This document shows positions 36,507 to 49,300 of a stretch of 64,000 nt of DNA, piece after piece. Where the stretch lies: contig CM019238.1 in the NCBI GenBank assembly GCA_009741485.1, positions 16,147,947 through 16,211,946 of the forward strand. Reading direction: 5' to 3'. Each line of letters starts with the position of its first letter. The first letter of the stretch is position 1. Source of the stretch: Malurus cyaneus samueli (lineage: Eukaryota; Chordata; Aves; Passeriformes; Maluridae). Position numbers and translations under genes: made by a program. The notes under the pieces were generated by a model. The model searched no databases. It was not told the origin of the DNA and saw only the letters and a list, made by a program, of their open reading frames with translations.

Positions 36507-38574
36507 GTAGGCTGGAACAACTTTTCTCATAACTTATTTTCTGTAATGGTGGTTTCTGTAAATGTTCATGGAAATAATCTGCAATGAAATCTTACAACAG
36601 GTTCTTCCATCACACATCAAAATGATTTGTTTTGGTTTTTGGCTGCCCAGATTGTTGGTGGTTCCCTTTTAGTTGAAGTCTGAGCTTCTTTCTGAGGAAG
36701 AAATGCCAGCATTATCTTGCCTTCAGCTTGGGTTTCATATGGGCTTAAAATTTTTGCAGAACTCGACAAAACAAAACTGCTCGGGTGGTTTTATTGGTCT
36801 GTCAATGAACTCTGAGCATCTGGTGTGGAAATGAAGTGGTGGAAGTTTATTTGGAGAGGAAGGTTTGAGAGATCAACCTTTTGCCTCATAAGGACTCAAC
36901 CAAGAATAAAGCAATAATTAATCAAGCAAAAAGGGATAAAGAAATGCAGATATCAATATGAAAACTTTTACACAGAGTGGGTTTGAATGTTTTGGCCTTT
37001 TTACTCACTTGAGCAAATTGTTTATGATAAATGTTTTATGTGCAGGAGTTCAAGGCTGTTTTTGCTGTTTATTCCCCGTGTATTCCTGTGTTATCTGAGC
37101 GCTTCTGAGAGCTGCATTGGCCACAGCTTCACTTACTAGCCACAAAGAATAGAATTCATATAATATTTCTGTCATTCCTATTTGTTTTTTGATTTAGAAA
37201 AGTCTGTTTTCTAAAATACATACAAAGAAGCTAACACTAACATGCTGTGTTTTTTTTTTTAATTCTTGGAGAGAAGAAATGTAATCAACAAAATCAAAAA
37301 CTGCTGGAACCATTATTGCAGCAGAAAATTAAATTAGTTGTTAATTCTTTCATGGATGTGATTCTGGCCACTGCAAATCCCTCCTTAGGTATTTTGTATA
37401 AAGTGAGTAAAAATTCATGGCATGGATAAAAGCTTTGTCTATTTTATGAGCAACAGGCAAATGATCCAAATGGTGCTCATAAAGCAAATGGTTCCCAACT
37501 CTAAAAGGAGGAGAAATGTATTTAAAATCTGTTGGAAAAAGCCATGAGTAGAGCCAGTCCCTGTGTACAAAAAGGTGTTATTTCCATTGAAGGTTTTTTG
37601 AATCCCCCACAACGCACCCAAGGGAGAGACTCACTGCTTCTCTCTGTTTAATAATGATGATAAAACTCTGTGCTTGGGCTGCTCAGAGCTGCTGGGGGAT
37701 GTTCCAGCAGCAGGGACAGGATCAGCCAGCCCAGGGCAGGGTGTGTGAGGGGCAGTGAGGCACAAACAGCAGTGCCCGGCAATTTCACAGGGTTTGGAGA
37801 CACCAAAAATGGGCTTTGTGTGCCCAGACAGGGAAAGGTTGGTGCTGCCAGGGCTCTCTTTTGCCTTGTTTGCTTGAGGGTTGATCTTGAAAGCATCCCC
37901 AGGTTGCTGGGAGTGTTGAAGCAGCTCTGCAATTACACAAAAAAATGAAGAACTGCAGTATTTTGTAGGCTCAGTTCTTCTCCTGCATTGGGATTGTTGT
38001 TGTGGGGTTCACAGTTGTGTTTTTAGGGGTTTTTGGCTGTGCCTTACCAAGTTCACAGAGCAATATAACAGTGACAATTTAGGAATTCTTTTTTCTCGGC
38101 CCTACCTTTCAATTTGTAGTTTTCTGCATCTTCTTCTGTGAGCTCAGTGAATGGAAGCTGATGTTACTGCCTGGAAAATAAAGTGTGAGAGGCTCGTTCC
38201 GATAAATTTGGGACAAGACCTCTGCAGATAAGGAACATGTGTGGGAGCAGTTGCCCAAATAGACTTGTCATTGGTTTACAAGCTTTATTTAAATGCTAAA
38301 TACCATGTATTCCTGGGGTTCTGTTTTTTTGCTGCTTTGCCTGATTAAATATTTGGCTGATAAACCCTGTCAAGGCCGCTCGGAGCTGCTGCAGTTCAGA
38401 TTATGCATTTATAGCCTCTCTATTTACAATCCATTATGAACAGGACAATTTAAAATCAAAGTAATCTCCTATTGTTAAAGTTCTTGAGGTTGCTGGTGCC
38501 GAATTTTGTGTGGCAATGGCATGAAATGATATCGATCACTGTGATTCTGGATCAGAAATGAATGGTTTGTTTAA
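36507..38574. other. noncoding DNA with possible conserved element
   Basis: No gene is recognised. 38,230-38,480 is free of simple repeats and rich in homeodomain-type AT motifs, which is treated separately under findings. Confidence 0.5.
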
Positions 38575-38840
38575 GATTTTGGTGAGGTGGGGTTGGTGTC
38601 TTCTGCCAGGTAACACCTGACTGATGAGAGGAAATGGCCCAAAGGTTCGACAGGGGGGGATTAAAGGAGATATCAGGAAAAACTTCACTGAAAAAGTTGG
38701 AATTGACTGTCCATGGAGAATGAGAATCACCATTTCTGGAGTGTCCCAAAGGGGGATGTGGCACCTGGGGATAGGGGACAGTGGTGACACAAAGATCTCT
38801 GAGAGCTTTCCCTTAGAGAAACAATTAGAACAATTCTGAC
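38575..38840 (+). mobile_element. CR1 LINE fragment, 3' part, plus orientation
   Basis: Landmarks of the CR1 3' region appear in order: the GGTTGGTGTCTTCT and CCAGGTAACA region, a GAGAGGAAATGGCCCAAAGG stretch, GATATCAGGAAAAACTTC-ACTGAAAAAGTTGG, the CCATTTCTGGAGTG segment, and GATGTGGCACCTGGGGATAGG. After about 38,795 it appears to skip roughly 30 bases of the usual sequence and continue with a degenerate AGATCTCTGAGAG tail. It is old, 5'-truncated and noncoding. Orientation is opposite to the copy near 8.4 kb. Confidence 0.85.
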
Positions 38841-39676
38841 TCTGCCATCACCAGGAGGGTGAAAACAGAAGGAGAAAATAAAGATTTACCACACTAAGAA
38901 AAGGAACAATGCTCAAGTTAAAACTGTAGTGGTGGCAAATAATGATGTTTGCCAGCTTGACAGGTACAACAAAACTCCCACTCTTCAGTTGCAGAATATT
39001 TCTGATTTATTTTTTTGGTGACTCCTACATTCCTGTCTATTATGCATCTCTCTGAAATTCTGCATAGAGGTGGTTTCTGGAGGTTGGACAGGGTAAAAGG
39101 TGAGAAGGTGCTGGTAGTGCTGTAGCTTTTTATTTGTTTGTTAATTGTGAGGACTCCAAGTGCTTTTAGTCACTGAAGATAATGGCTAAAAAGCCAGGAT
39201 ACGGCTGCATTAATCTTCCTGGCCCAAATGTGGCATAATTACTTTAATGAACACATTAATTTAGCCCCTCTCCCCATGCTCTTCCTTCTTCACAGTTCAT
39301 GCTGTCACTGGAAACTGAGACAATGATGATCCTGTCCTCAGAGTTCTCTGCGAGGGTTGAGTGTCTGAGTGTGATGATTTTCACACTCAGTTTTAAAATA
39401 AGCCCCATTCCACCCCAAAAAGGCTTTGTTACCACTGGTGTGAAGGTTGGGCACTGCCACAGCCCTGAGAATCACAAGCAGGAGCAATAAAACAGAGACC
39501 AAACACAACCCTTTGTCTCTCACAAGCAGAAGAGGATTCTTTGGACGGACTATACAGTTTTATTTTCTATTTGTGTGCAGAGTGCAGTCTGTCTTTTTTT
39601 TTAGCAAAGGTACTTTTTCTGGAAAAGCAAAACCACTCAGACTCAAATCTAATTACAAATGATAGAGTGTAGGTTG

Positions 39677-39699
39677 TTTTTTTTTTTTTTTTTTTTTTT
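39677..39699. repeat. poly-T tract (T23)
   Basis: An uninterrupted run of 23 T ended by G at 39,700. Nothing else is attached to it. Confidence 0.85.
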
Positions 39700-41183
39700 G
39701 CTCAATTTCAAAGAATCACTTTATAATCTTGGAAGAGTGGATAACAACATCACTAATCCAATATTTTAGCAGTAAATACGTTTGATGATGGGAATTGCTA
39801 CACTAATCTTATATCCCTCCACAGTATAGTTAAGAAATCCACAGGGGGCTTTCCTAATCAGTTTTTGTGAAGTAAATCAAGTCATGTAATTCCCATTCCC
39901 TCCCATGCCCAGCGATGCAGGCAGAGCCATGTGCTGCACTTTTTGTTCTTTGCATCCCTTCCCATTGCTGATCTGCAGCCAGGCTTTCCCCTGAGTGTTC
40001 CTGGAGAGAATCTCCAAACTCCCTGTGACAGAGATGTCTTATTAGGTGAGCTGGCAATTCACTTTGTTCCCCACCTGCCGTGCTGGGAGCGAGTCCACCT
40101 CGGGCTCAGAGGCAAAAATCTGCCAAAAATGAACATATTCCACCCATGTTTGCTGCTCTGCTTCTGGTACATGTGCTTCAAAGTACTTATTTAGGCACTA
40201 ATTTTATTGACAAGTGAGATATATTGCAATATGGCTTGTGGCTTGATCTCGGTTTAAAAAACACTCAGAATTAAAATAGGTTGGTTGTTTTTTTAAATTA
40301 TAAAAAGGGTGTTTTAAATTAGGAATAAACATTAGCTACCGTGGTTAAATATTTGAAGAGAATCAATTAATAAGAATATTTTGCTCCCACAGTTATGGGT
40401 ACTGAATTTATTGTTCATGGAGTCCTGGGGTGCTCTCTTTGCTTAGGGCACAGTTTGAGCTTTAGAACTCAAACCCAGTGAAAGTCAGAATGAAAACAAA
40501 GCTTTGTTTCTGGTTTGGTGTCTTCACTACAAAGTAGTCACCTAAACAGATTTATGCAGTTTGTTCACACCCAGGTTATGTTCAGTATTTAGCATCTGTG
40601 TGCTCGAAATATTCCCATTTTATTTGGTGCCTTAGTAAATTCAAATATTCCTTGAATATATTCCTTATTTGATGGAAATTGAATTGTAATCCTGAGTGCT
40701 GACATAATGGACTTGGTGAATTTAAAAGAAACAGTAATAAATGACCAGATCAGAGTAGAAGGTGTGGGCATTCTAAATGCAATTTGAATTATCTACATAA
40801 ATATCTGGACTGGTTTTGAACCCTCCAGTCCTAAAAGCTGAGACTTTATCTCTTCAAAGGGAGGCCTCACAAGCTTGAAGCCACCTGGAAGCAGAGAGTT
40901 CTTTTGGTCTGGTTTGAGCATCTGCAGGAATGAAACAACATTTTATTAAGGAAGTTGAGAGAAAAAAAAACCAACCAAAAAACATACACTCATTATTGCA
41001 CTTGGAAAATAACTGTATAACAAATAGAAATATACTAAATAACAAATATTTAATCTCTCCAGCAGCTGATGCAATGCCTGGCTGCCAAGAGGCACAAACC
41101 TGGCTTCTCACAGATGGCAACCCTGTTCTGTGTTAGTTGTGCTACAGGGTTTTAATCTGTGAGCTATCCCAGACCTCCTGAAT

Positions 41184-41231
41184 AAATAATGTATCCAGAA
41201 ATCAGGATTTTGGATTTCTGATGCATTATTT
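41184..41231. repeat. short hairpin, ~20-bp arms, 9-base loop
   Basis: The left arm AAATAATGTATCCAGAAATC (41,184-41,203) pairs with the right arm GATTTCTGATGCATTATTT (41,213-41,231). There is one G-T wobble or mismatch and one bulged base around the loop AGGATTTTG. Two near-copies of TTGTTCATAA/TTGTTCATTA follow immediately. It could be a relic of a small inverted-repeat element or a chance palindrome. No flanking target-site duplication is obvious. Confidence 0.7.
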
Positions 41232-42859
41232 GTTCATAATTTGTTCATTATTTGTGCAGCTGTAGCTGGCAGTTGAGTTCTGGGAGGTCACTCAGTGGGA
41301 AGGAAGGTGCTTTATGGAGTGGGAAGGAGCACTGACAATTCCCTGTCTGTGGATGAATCTCCCTGGTTCCAGTTGATATGGAACAGAATACACCAACTCA
41401 TCCCATAAAACCAGTATATACTGATATAAACAGTATATCACCCTGGAGTGAGCCACTGGGAGTAATCAGCTGGAAAACAAAAGCAGTAATTACAAGGTGT
41501 TTGCAAATGAAATCTTAATTCTAATGAAATAAAGACTCGCTCTGCAGCAGAGCAGGGTTGCTGAGTTTACCTGGACAAAAGGCACAGCTCTGTGTTCATC
41601 TGGTAGGATTCCAAACTGACTTTACCTACACATAAAATACCTTTTCGAGGTGCAGTTTTGCCTCAGTCCACAGGCACTGGGAGTGAGTCTCTGATGTAGC
41701 TGAAGAGTCACTCAGAAAATAAGGACAAACAGAAGCAGCTCTGAGTGGTGAGCACTGAATTCACTATTGATTTCAGCAGGGGAGACCATTACAGAAGCAG
41801 AAAAGAATTCCCATTTCATTTAAGTTTATCTGTCTGTTTTCCAGACCGCCTGATGATTCTATGATAAAAAAACCTCTCAATTTGAGGCAGTGCAGGGTTT
41901 TCTCATGAGTTAATTAAAGCGAGTGAGGTCTCTGCAGGCACTGTCTGTGGTGAGCTGTGAACCCAACGGGATGGACACAAGGGGCTCATCTCTGTCACCC
42001 TGCTCTGGGTGTTCTCAGAGCCCCAACACCAAAATGGAAAATGAAGCTGTAGGAAGGGCTTCAGATCCTCACTACCCTGAAATGTTTGAATCGTTCCTGA
42101 GTCGTTCACCTTGTAGAATGTCTTTGCTGTTTTGCCCACCACGACAGCAATGTTGGCTGTCTAATTCCTCTGGCTCACCCTGGTAGATATTTCTTTCCTG
42201 GAGCATCACCTGAGCACTCAGCCCAGTTTGTGTGAGAACAGGGAACCCAGAGAGCTGCTGGGGCTGCAGGAGGGAGCTCAGGACAGGCTGGGGAATGTTC
42301 TCTATTTCCTTCTGGGCTGGAGGAGCTCAGCACTCAGTAAAAAATATTTGCAACGTGGGGACATTTTTACTGTTGGGTTGTCTATCTGGTAGTATTCCAT
42401 TCATACTTCTATTTTTACTCTCTCAATTTGTGGAGTTGTTACTCCATAGGAAAACTTGCTTTTTACAGTGATCCTTTGTCATGTGCATGTTAAAATGTTC
42501 TTCCAAGGTTTTGTTTTTGGATATTGAGGATCATTTCACGGAATTGGTTTGGTGGGGAAAAATCTCTGCTTTCCTGAGGTCCAAGATCCATGAAAGTGGA
42601 TTCTGATATTTTCCATTTCTGGTCTTCTCTCCCTGTTGGGCTGCTGGAGGCGATGGGATGGGGCAGTCAGGTCTCAGTGAGCACAGGACTCTTGGCTCTT
42701 TTGAATCCCAATTGCTTTTCCTTTAGTTCTTTCACATGTGTGCGTCACACACAGATCATTGTCTAGTTCAGTAAACGTGAGGATCTTTATGATCTGTTTC
42801 ATTCTTTCTATTTCAAGATTTACAAGTGTTGTGACTTGGAAACTTTTTTTATTTTTTTG

Positions 42860-43380
42860 TGAGGAAAAGCAGCGAGAGAGGGATGAGTTTGCGGCTCCCT
42901 TTTTTTCAGAGCGCAGCTAAAACGCTCAACTCCTTCGCTTGGCAGCTTTACAGCGACTTGATAAAATAAAAATAATCGTGCCATCACCATTTTATCTTCC
43001 TCCTCTCAGATGTGCTTCCTTCAGAATCGCTTCTTTCTTTCATATTTGTGGCACTGTGCTCAGCAGCGTGGCAGGCTGTTCACAAGCTCTGCCAAGCTGA
43101 GGATTTGAGAGAAAGTAAACAACTCGGCTGGAAACGGGGAAGAGCGAGTGTTGTGTGGACTCTCAGAAGCAGAGATATGCTTCTGTATTATACAAGAGCT
43201 CACTTAATGGAAAAATGCTGTTTTCCCCTTCCAAGGGATGAATCTCTCGCTGGCCATTGTGAAATAAGCCAGCCGTGCCCAGAGCTCCGTGCAGGCAACT
43301 TCTCTATCAAGTTTTGTGTAGCACTCATCCTGATTGGGGAAGAAAAAGAGGATTTTTGGCCCTCAGTTAGAAGATAAAAT
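42860..43380. promoter_or_regulatory. possible conserved noncoding element
   Basis: This patch is free of simple repeats, has more CpG than its neighbours and mixes AT-rich homeodomain/GATA-like words with GC-richer words. That texture resembles vertebrate developmental enhancers. It is an impression only; no single motif proves it. Confidence 0.15.
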
Positions 43381-44480
43381 GACATTTGTAAGGAATAAAG
43401 CTCCATGTTAGAACCACCTAGAGAGAGCTGATGGAAGGAGCTGGGAAATATCCATGGGAGCTTCGAGAGGGGCAGCGATTGAAGGAGTCCTTTCCTTCAT
43501 GTAAAATAGTTGTTCCTCACATAATCCTCAAATATATTGTGCAAGGGATATTTTACTTGTAAGTGATAGCTATTTTGTTGGCTACAAATCCAGTAGTGCT
43601 GGAGAGACTCGAGCAGATTTCAGTTTTTGCAAGCAGGCATGATTTAACTCCGGTAATTTGTGCATCACTCCTGCCCTCCCCAAACTGCCACACTGCAGGG
43701 AGATGAAAGACAGCTCTTAATTACCTTCCTAGAGATGAGGTGGGGCTTAACTTTTAAGAAACATCCTGAAAACATTATCTAGTGCAGTTTTCCTGCAGAA
43801 TAAGGATTGCTGTTGGAGGATTCCCCTCCTCCTGGCTCTTCCTGTGCAGGGTCTAACTCCTGTTCCATGTCTCCACGATCTGAGAGATGAAGCTCAGAAT
43901 TCACCCCAGAATTATTACTTTTTTTATGTTGTTGTTGTTGTATGAGTTAGTCCCTAGCTTTGCTAGCCCTGAGATATATCCATTAGTTTAAGGGATTGCA
44001 GGTGGCTCCTGCTGTACATTTTGCTGAATTATTTCATCCCTCAGGGAGTCACACTTCAGCTCTCCAGGGATGAGTTTTACCCGTGGCTGTGCTTCATTGG
44101 AAGATCTGAACAGATGTTGCTGCCATTGTCAATTTTCCAGGGGTGTCCCTTTGCTTTAGGAGCAGGGTCTGACCCTGCACATCTAACACAGTGCACTCAG
44201 ATATCAGAACTGTAGGACTTAAACTGGTGGCTGTAATACTTTCCAACTTTCTGGACAGAAAAAATCCTGTTCCACTCCTGCAGTGTCTTGAGAGATGATA
44301 TTTTTAGAAGAGGTGAGCCAGGTATAGCTTGAACGTGTTTTAATAACTATGAAAACATTTGTACAGGTCCATACTCAGTGATCTTTATTCTCCAAATAAA
44401 CCAAATTCGTTGGGTAGGGAAGGATGGCAGTGGGATGGGAAGGAGGGAGATGCAGAATGAAGAGGGACACAGAACACTGG

Positions 44481-44540
44481 TTTTTTTTTTTTTTTGGTTT
44501 TTTTTTTTTTTGTTTGTTTGTTTTTTTGGTTTTTTTTTTT
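44481..44540. repeat. T/G-rich low-complexity tract
   Basis: Long T runs are broken by GG and by a short TTTG repeat. The minus-strand Lys-rich frames across 44,375-44,679 are translations of this tract. Confidence 0.8.
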
Positions 44541-46359
44541 GGTAGCAGAAAAGGGTAAACCTGTGATGGGACATGGGAATGTACAAAACAAGGAATGCAG
44601 GAAAGAAACACTTCTGAATTAGTGTGTTTAGCCATGATAGATGCCTTGTCAACCTGCTGCACCTAAAAGCTAAATACACGAGTTGGAGAGGAAAAACAAA
44701 GCCAATTGAACAAAATCAATCATCGGGGTGTAGGCTATTAAATGTTGACAAGAGGTAAAGCCTGGTTACACTGCTCAAAAACTTTGGGGATAGCAAAGCA
44801 CCTTTGAGTAAACTTGGACTCCTTAAATCAAAAAAAGAAAGTTTGTTGTTTTTCTTCATGGCATGACATGTCAGGGGCCAGTATTCTCAGAGACTGTTGC
44901 ACGGTGTGAAATTTTACTGGTTTGCTCAGTTCTTCATATTTCTGACCTTGGGATCCTGATCATTACAGTCGATGCCCCTGACTGAACTGCAGAGTTCAGA
45001 GAAGGTTGAGGTTCTGTAATAAAAATCTGAGTTTTTTAGTTAAATAACGAGCAATAATGTTAAGGCAAAGTGAAAGCTAGGTAACTTATTAATTTAATTC
45101 TGTAGGGAACAGTGCACAGAAAGGCCACACCACTTCTGCATTTGTTTTTCTGGTGCAGACACAGAATTTGTCACAGAATTCTATGGAAATACAAACTGAA
45201 GTCCTAAGGAGGCGAAGTTTTAGCCTCCTTGGAATTGCTTTCTTAAAATAACAGAGCTTCCACTGATCTCTATTTCCCCAATATGTTTTTGCCTGTAAGG
45301 CTGAAATTGTTTAAATTTGTGCAGGAAGCAGGGGGGATGCATAAGGTGTGAGGAGACAGAGGGCTCCCATTGCCTGCTCCCCTGTGCATGGATCTGACCA
45401 TTATTTTCGTTATTTGGTGGTTCTGGGGACAATGATCAGCATTTTTTGGATGAATGGGAAGGAGCTGATAACCCAATTTAACTGTGACAGCCCTCTGTCC
45501 CCTTATCAGTGCTGAGGAAATGCTCATCTCGTGGGAGTCACTGTTTGCAGTCAGCACTTAAAGCCTTCACTCACCAGATCCACCAGGAAGAAAAAGAAAA
45601 ACAAAAAACCACTAAAACCTGATGTGTCTAACTCTGGCTGTTGGCGAGTTTCTCGAAAAATGATCCCACCTCCCTTGTAATTTGTGTTTTCCCTTGGAGA
45701 TGCAGTGTTGGCTATCACTCCACATCATTCTGTATCACTCCAATATTTGAGCCTTTGACTCACCATGCTGTGGTTGGGTTATGCTGAACCAAATTTTAGG
45801 GCTGGGATCCTGAAGGGAAACTACTCTGGGTCCCTTCTGAGGCTGTTGTGATGTTTGGGTCAGCTTTTACAAGGCAAGGGCAGGTGGGTGTAAAAAGGAC
45901 CTGCTTAAATCATTACTTCAGTATTCTTCTGGAAGTTCTTGTGGCAGGGTGTTTGCCTCAGAGTTAGCCACAGTTTCCTAACATAAAGGAGAAATTGCTT
46001 CTGAATAAAAGTGTGCTGGAAGCGATCAATCTTCCAGAGCAGCACTGAGCTGCTGGAACAGAGAGCAAAAAGTTCTATTGTGTGTTAGATGGTCTGCTAC
46101 CAGCTCCTGGTCAAGGCTGCTCTGTGCAGTGGAAGGAACTAAATGCAAAACTGCCAATTAAGCACAGACAAAATTAATTTTATGGAGTTTCCTATACGTA
46201 ACATCCCGTTGCTGGGGCAGATTTTTTATGGGGAAATTAAGGCTAAATAAAGAAATGGCACTGCGGTTGTGCATGTGGCAGTTTTCCTTGGAAACAAATA
46301 GCACAGAATGTTCTGTGGTGACCTTCCTTACCTGCTGCAATGGAGAATGAGGCTGGAGG

Positions 46360-46361
<2 letters not shown>

Positions 46362-46392
<31 letters not shown>
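46362..46392. repeat. poly-T tract (T31)
   Basis: The longest pure homopolymer in the window. No adjacent retrocopy is recognised. Confidence 0.85.
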
Positions 46393-46395
<3 letters not shown>

Positions 46396-49300
46396 TTGTG
46401 GCTGTGGTTGTGAGGGTTTCCCAGTTTAATTGTGGCTGCTGGTGAAGGAGGTGCAGAAATGAAGGTTGCCTTTGGTCCCTGTTACTTGTGAGAGCACATT
46501 TATTCAAGACTTCATTAATAAAGTTGCAGCTCAAAAAAGCAACTTTGAAGTGGGACGATGGCCCAAGAGAGTCCCCCATGGAAGAGGGATGTGTTAGGTT
46601 CCCAAATATCCTTCCCTGAAAGCTTGGGCTGTGTCCCCCACAAGGATTTCCAATCCCTCAGTGCTGAATGGAGCTTTAAAATTGCTTTAAAACAAAGAAT
46701 TTCTAAGCTTGTAATTGGATTTTGCATTTGTTTGTTTGGGTTTTTCTTCCTCCTGTTCGTAGCCTTCATGATGAAATTTTGTTTTCTTATACTAATTGTT
46801 GTTCAACAAACATAGATTGGATTTTCTCCTTATAATGACTTTGGAGATGCAAAAGAGTAAGGAGACTCAAAGTTTCAGAAAGTCAAAGACAACTGGAACT
46901 GTAGAAATTCCTTAAATTTGTCCTGGATTTTTCAATCTAGTTCTTTAAATCCAGGGAACTGGAAAAGTTTAAGGGCTTGTTCTACTGGTAAAATCTTTAC
47001 TTTAAAATAGATCCTTGATGTCATGCATGAGATAAATCATAGCAGGGGTTGTTTTGACACTCTGGAGTGTTGTTATATTATGCACTGGTTTCCCAAGAGA
47101 TCTTAAAATTTAACAAGCAGAGGCCAGTGTGAGTAATGAAATGAGGCAGCAGTGGAGCCATTTCAATTACACTTTTATTGCACAGCCATTCTTCCTGCAG
47201 TGTCTCTGACTCCTTGCAGGCTGTGGAGTGAAGGAAGGGAGCTCTGATTTTCTGGCCAAGTGGGCAGGGTGATCCCAACGTGCTTTGACAGTGGAGCAGT
47301 GTGGAAAGGATGCTCTGCTTGGCTTGAATGGCTGGGATCCTGCTCACAGAATTGTAATATTTGCAAATTATTGATATTGTTAGGATATTGATACTGTTGG
47401 GAACAGAGGTTTAGGTTTATCTGTTTCGTTTTGAAGATGTTGTTTCAAGTCTATGGTTAACAGTGATTACATTTTTTTCTCCCCCCTCCCCAGTAGGCCA
47501 CTACAACAGATTTAATATTAATCATGTTCCTTATCTTTTTGCTCTGCTTATCTCATTGTTATCTGCTTGTACTGTGAATTATTCCTGAATGTTTGTTTCT
47601 AATATAGGCTATCATCTAGAAAGGCTATTACATTTTTTGAAGAATTCTAATGCCACTTGTACTTTAGATTACGACCATGAGTTCTCTTTTCATGCACAGA
47701 CAGCAACAAGCATGTTATTATATGTATAAATACGTAGTTGAGCATCTGAAAGTTTCACCCATCTTTCTCATTTATTCTATTTTAGGGAGCAATTTGAAGT
47801 TATCATCAGGGATTAAATTAAAATCACTTTCCATTTAGGGCTGCAATAACACCACCAGGCACGGGGACTCCTCTTGGGTCACGCAGGACATTCAGCAGCT
47901 TTTGTTTCTGGAGTGGAATTTATCTTGTGGCTTTAGGGTAGGAGCCCAAGTGTGATATTTCATGTGTCCCTTGAGCCCTGAGCATGGTCAGATGGGCTAA
48001 AGGAGTGACCAGTGCAGGGCTTACTGGGCACATTTTGGGGAAGGATCATTCCTGCTTCCCTTCCCTGGCTCTGCTGCCCAGACTGTGCTAATTGGGGTCA
48101 TTAAATCCCCCTCAAAATACCCTAATTGCCCCCCCAATACAGCATTATTAGACACCTCCCCCAGTGTCCGAGGTAATTGTGAATTTTGACCCCTTGTGTC
48201 TGGGATTAGTGAGGGGGAGGATGTTTTCACTCCTTTTACTAGCAGCCCCGTTAAATACTCGTGCTGAATGGGAAACGATTACAGGTCTCTGACAAGCTGC
48301 AATTTTTTCAATTCCTGAAATGTCGTTTATAATAACAGCAGTGAGTAGCCCAGCACACCTACAATATCTGGGAGCTGGTTCGGCTGCTGCTCGTGTCCAC
48401 AGCTACTCTGGCCAGCAAACAGCATTCACATTTCTTATAAAAAATAAAAAAAAAAACCAAAAAAAACCCAGTATAAATGCACACTGTCTTCCCTGATGGA
48501 ATATTATTGAATCCTTCTGATTAGGAACGGGTGTGCAACGTTTGCCCCTTACACAAAGTATTGCCAAATTGTGGTGCACGGTGGGCATATGAGGGAAACA
48601 GGGAAAATTCAATTTTAGAAAATGCAAAGGAAAAAATATTTTCTTCCTCTGTTTGCTATTTCTGCTCTGAGAAAAAAAAAGTGAAAAAGGCTGACAGATC
48701 TATTGTTTGAGGGCAGAGCTGTACTTCTGTCTTAGGCTGAGTGTTGGTTCAGGAGTGACAGCTCCTGCTCTGCTCTTTGTGACTGCACAACCCTTAACCA
48801 GGACTGGGCAATCTCATTTTCCCCTGTAGAGTCAATGATCTGGAATTGGCTGCTTCTTGTGCACCCCTTTTCCACTTCTGAGCTTAGAATGGAGAGTTTT
48901 GCAGGGCAAAATCAAGTGAATAGCTGGATGCAAAGAACTTCAGTCGAAATTGCATCTCAGCCATGTAGCCAGGCAGCCTGTTCAGTTTTGGGTGGATAAC
49001 ACACCTCTCTGCTTCCTTTCACTTTTTTTTTTTTAATCGTTCTCATACAATACATGGCTTCAGCACAAGGAGTGTTCCATCTGACAATGTGTATTCGTAT
49101 TTTCCAAGAATAAATTAGGGCATTTCCCAATGCTCCAGCACATCCCTATTTAACACAGCCCAATAGATCAAAAGCAACCTCTGGAGTTTCCCTCCTGGGT
49201 CTGTTAAAGCAGTGAAATTGTGACCCTTTCTAATATGTGCTGTATTATTTAGAAAACTAGAGTCCATCTGTTCAAGAAGTTGTTGAATTTGGGTTTCTTT

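Larger units (their letters stand above)
38841..46361. other. noncoding DNA, no gene recognised
   Basis: It contains T23 at 39,677-39,699, the hairpin at 41,184-41,231, a T/G-rich tract at 44,481-44,540 and an enhancer-like stretch at 42,860-43,380. A 121-codon frame at 43,012-43,377 begins just inside an acceptor-like site, but it starts at GTG, has no matching donor and shows no domain. Confidence 0.5.

Noticed and set aside
41845..41870. GATTCTATGAT, resembling the CR1 3' terminal repeat
   Set aside because: Only about 12 bases match and the upstream sequence shows no CR1 landmarks.
44375..44679. Lys-rich minus frames
   Set aside because: They are translations of the T/G-rich low-complexity tract at 44,481-44,540.
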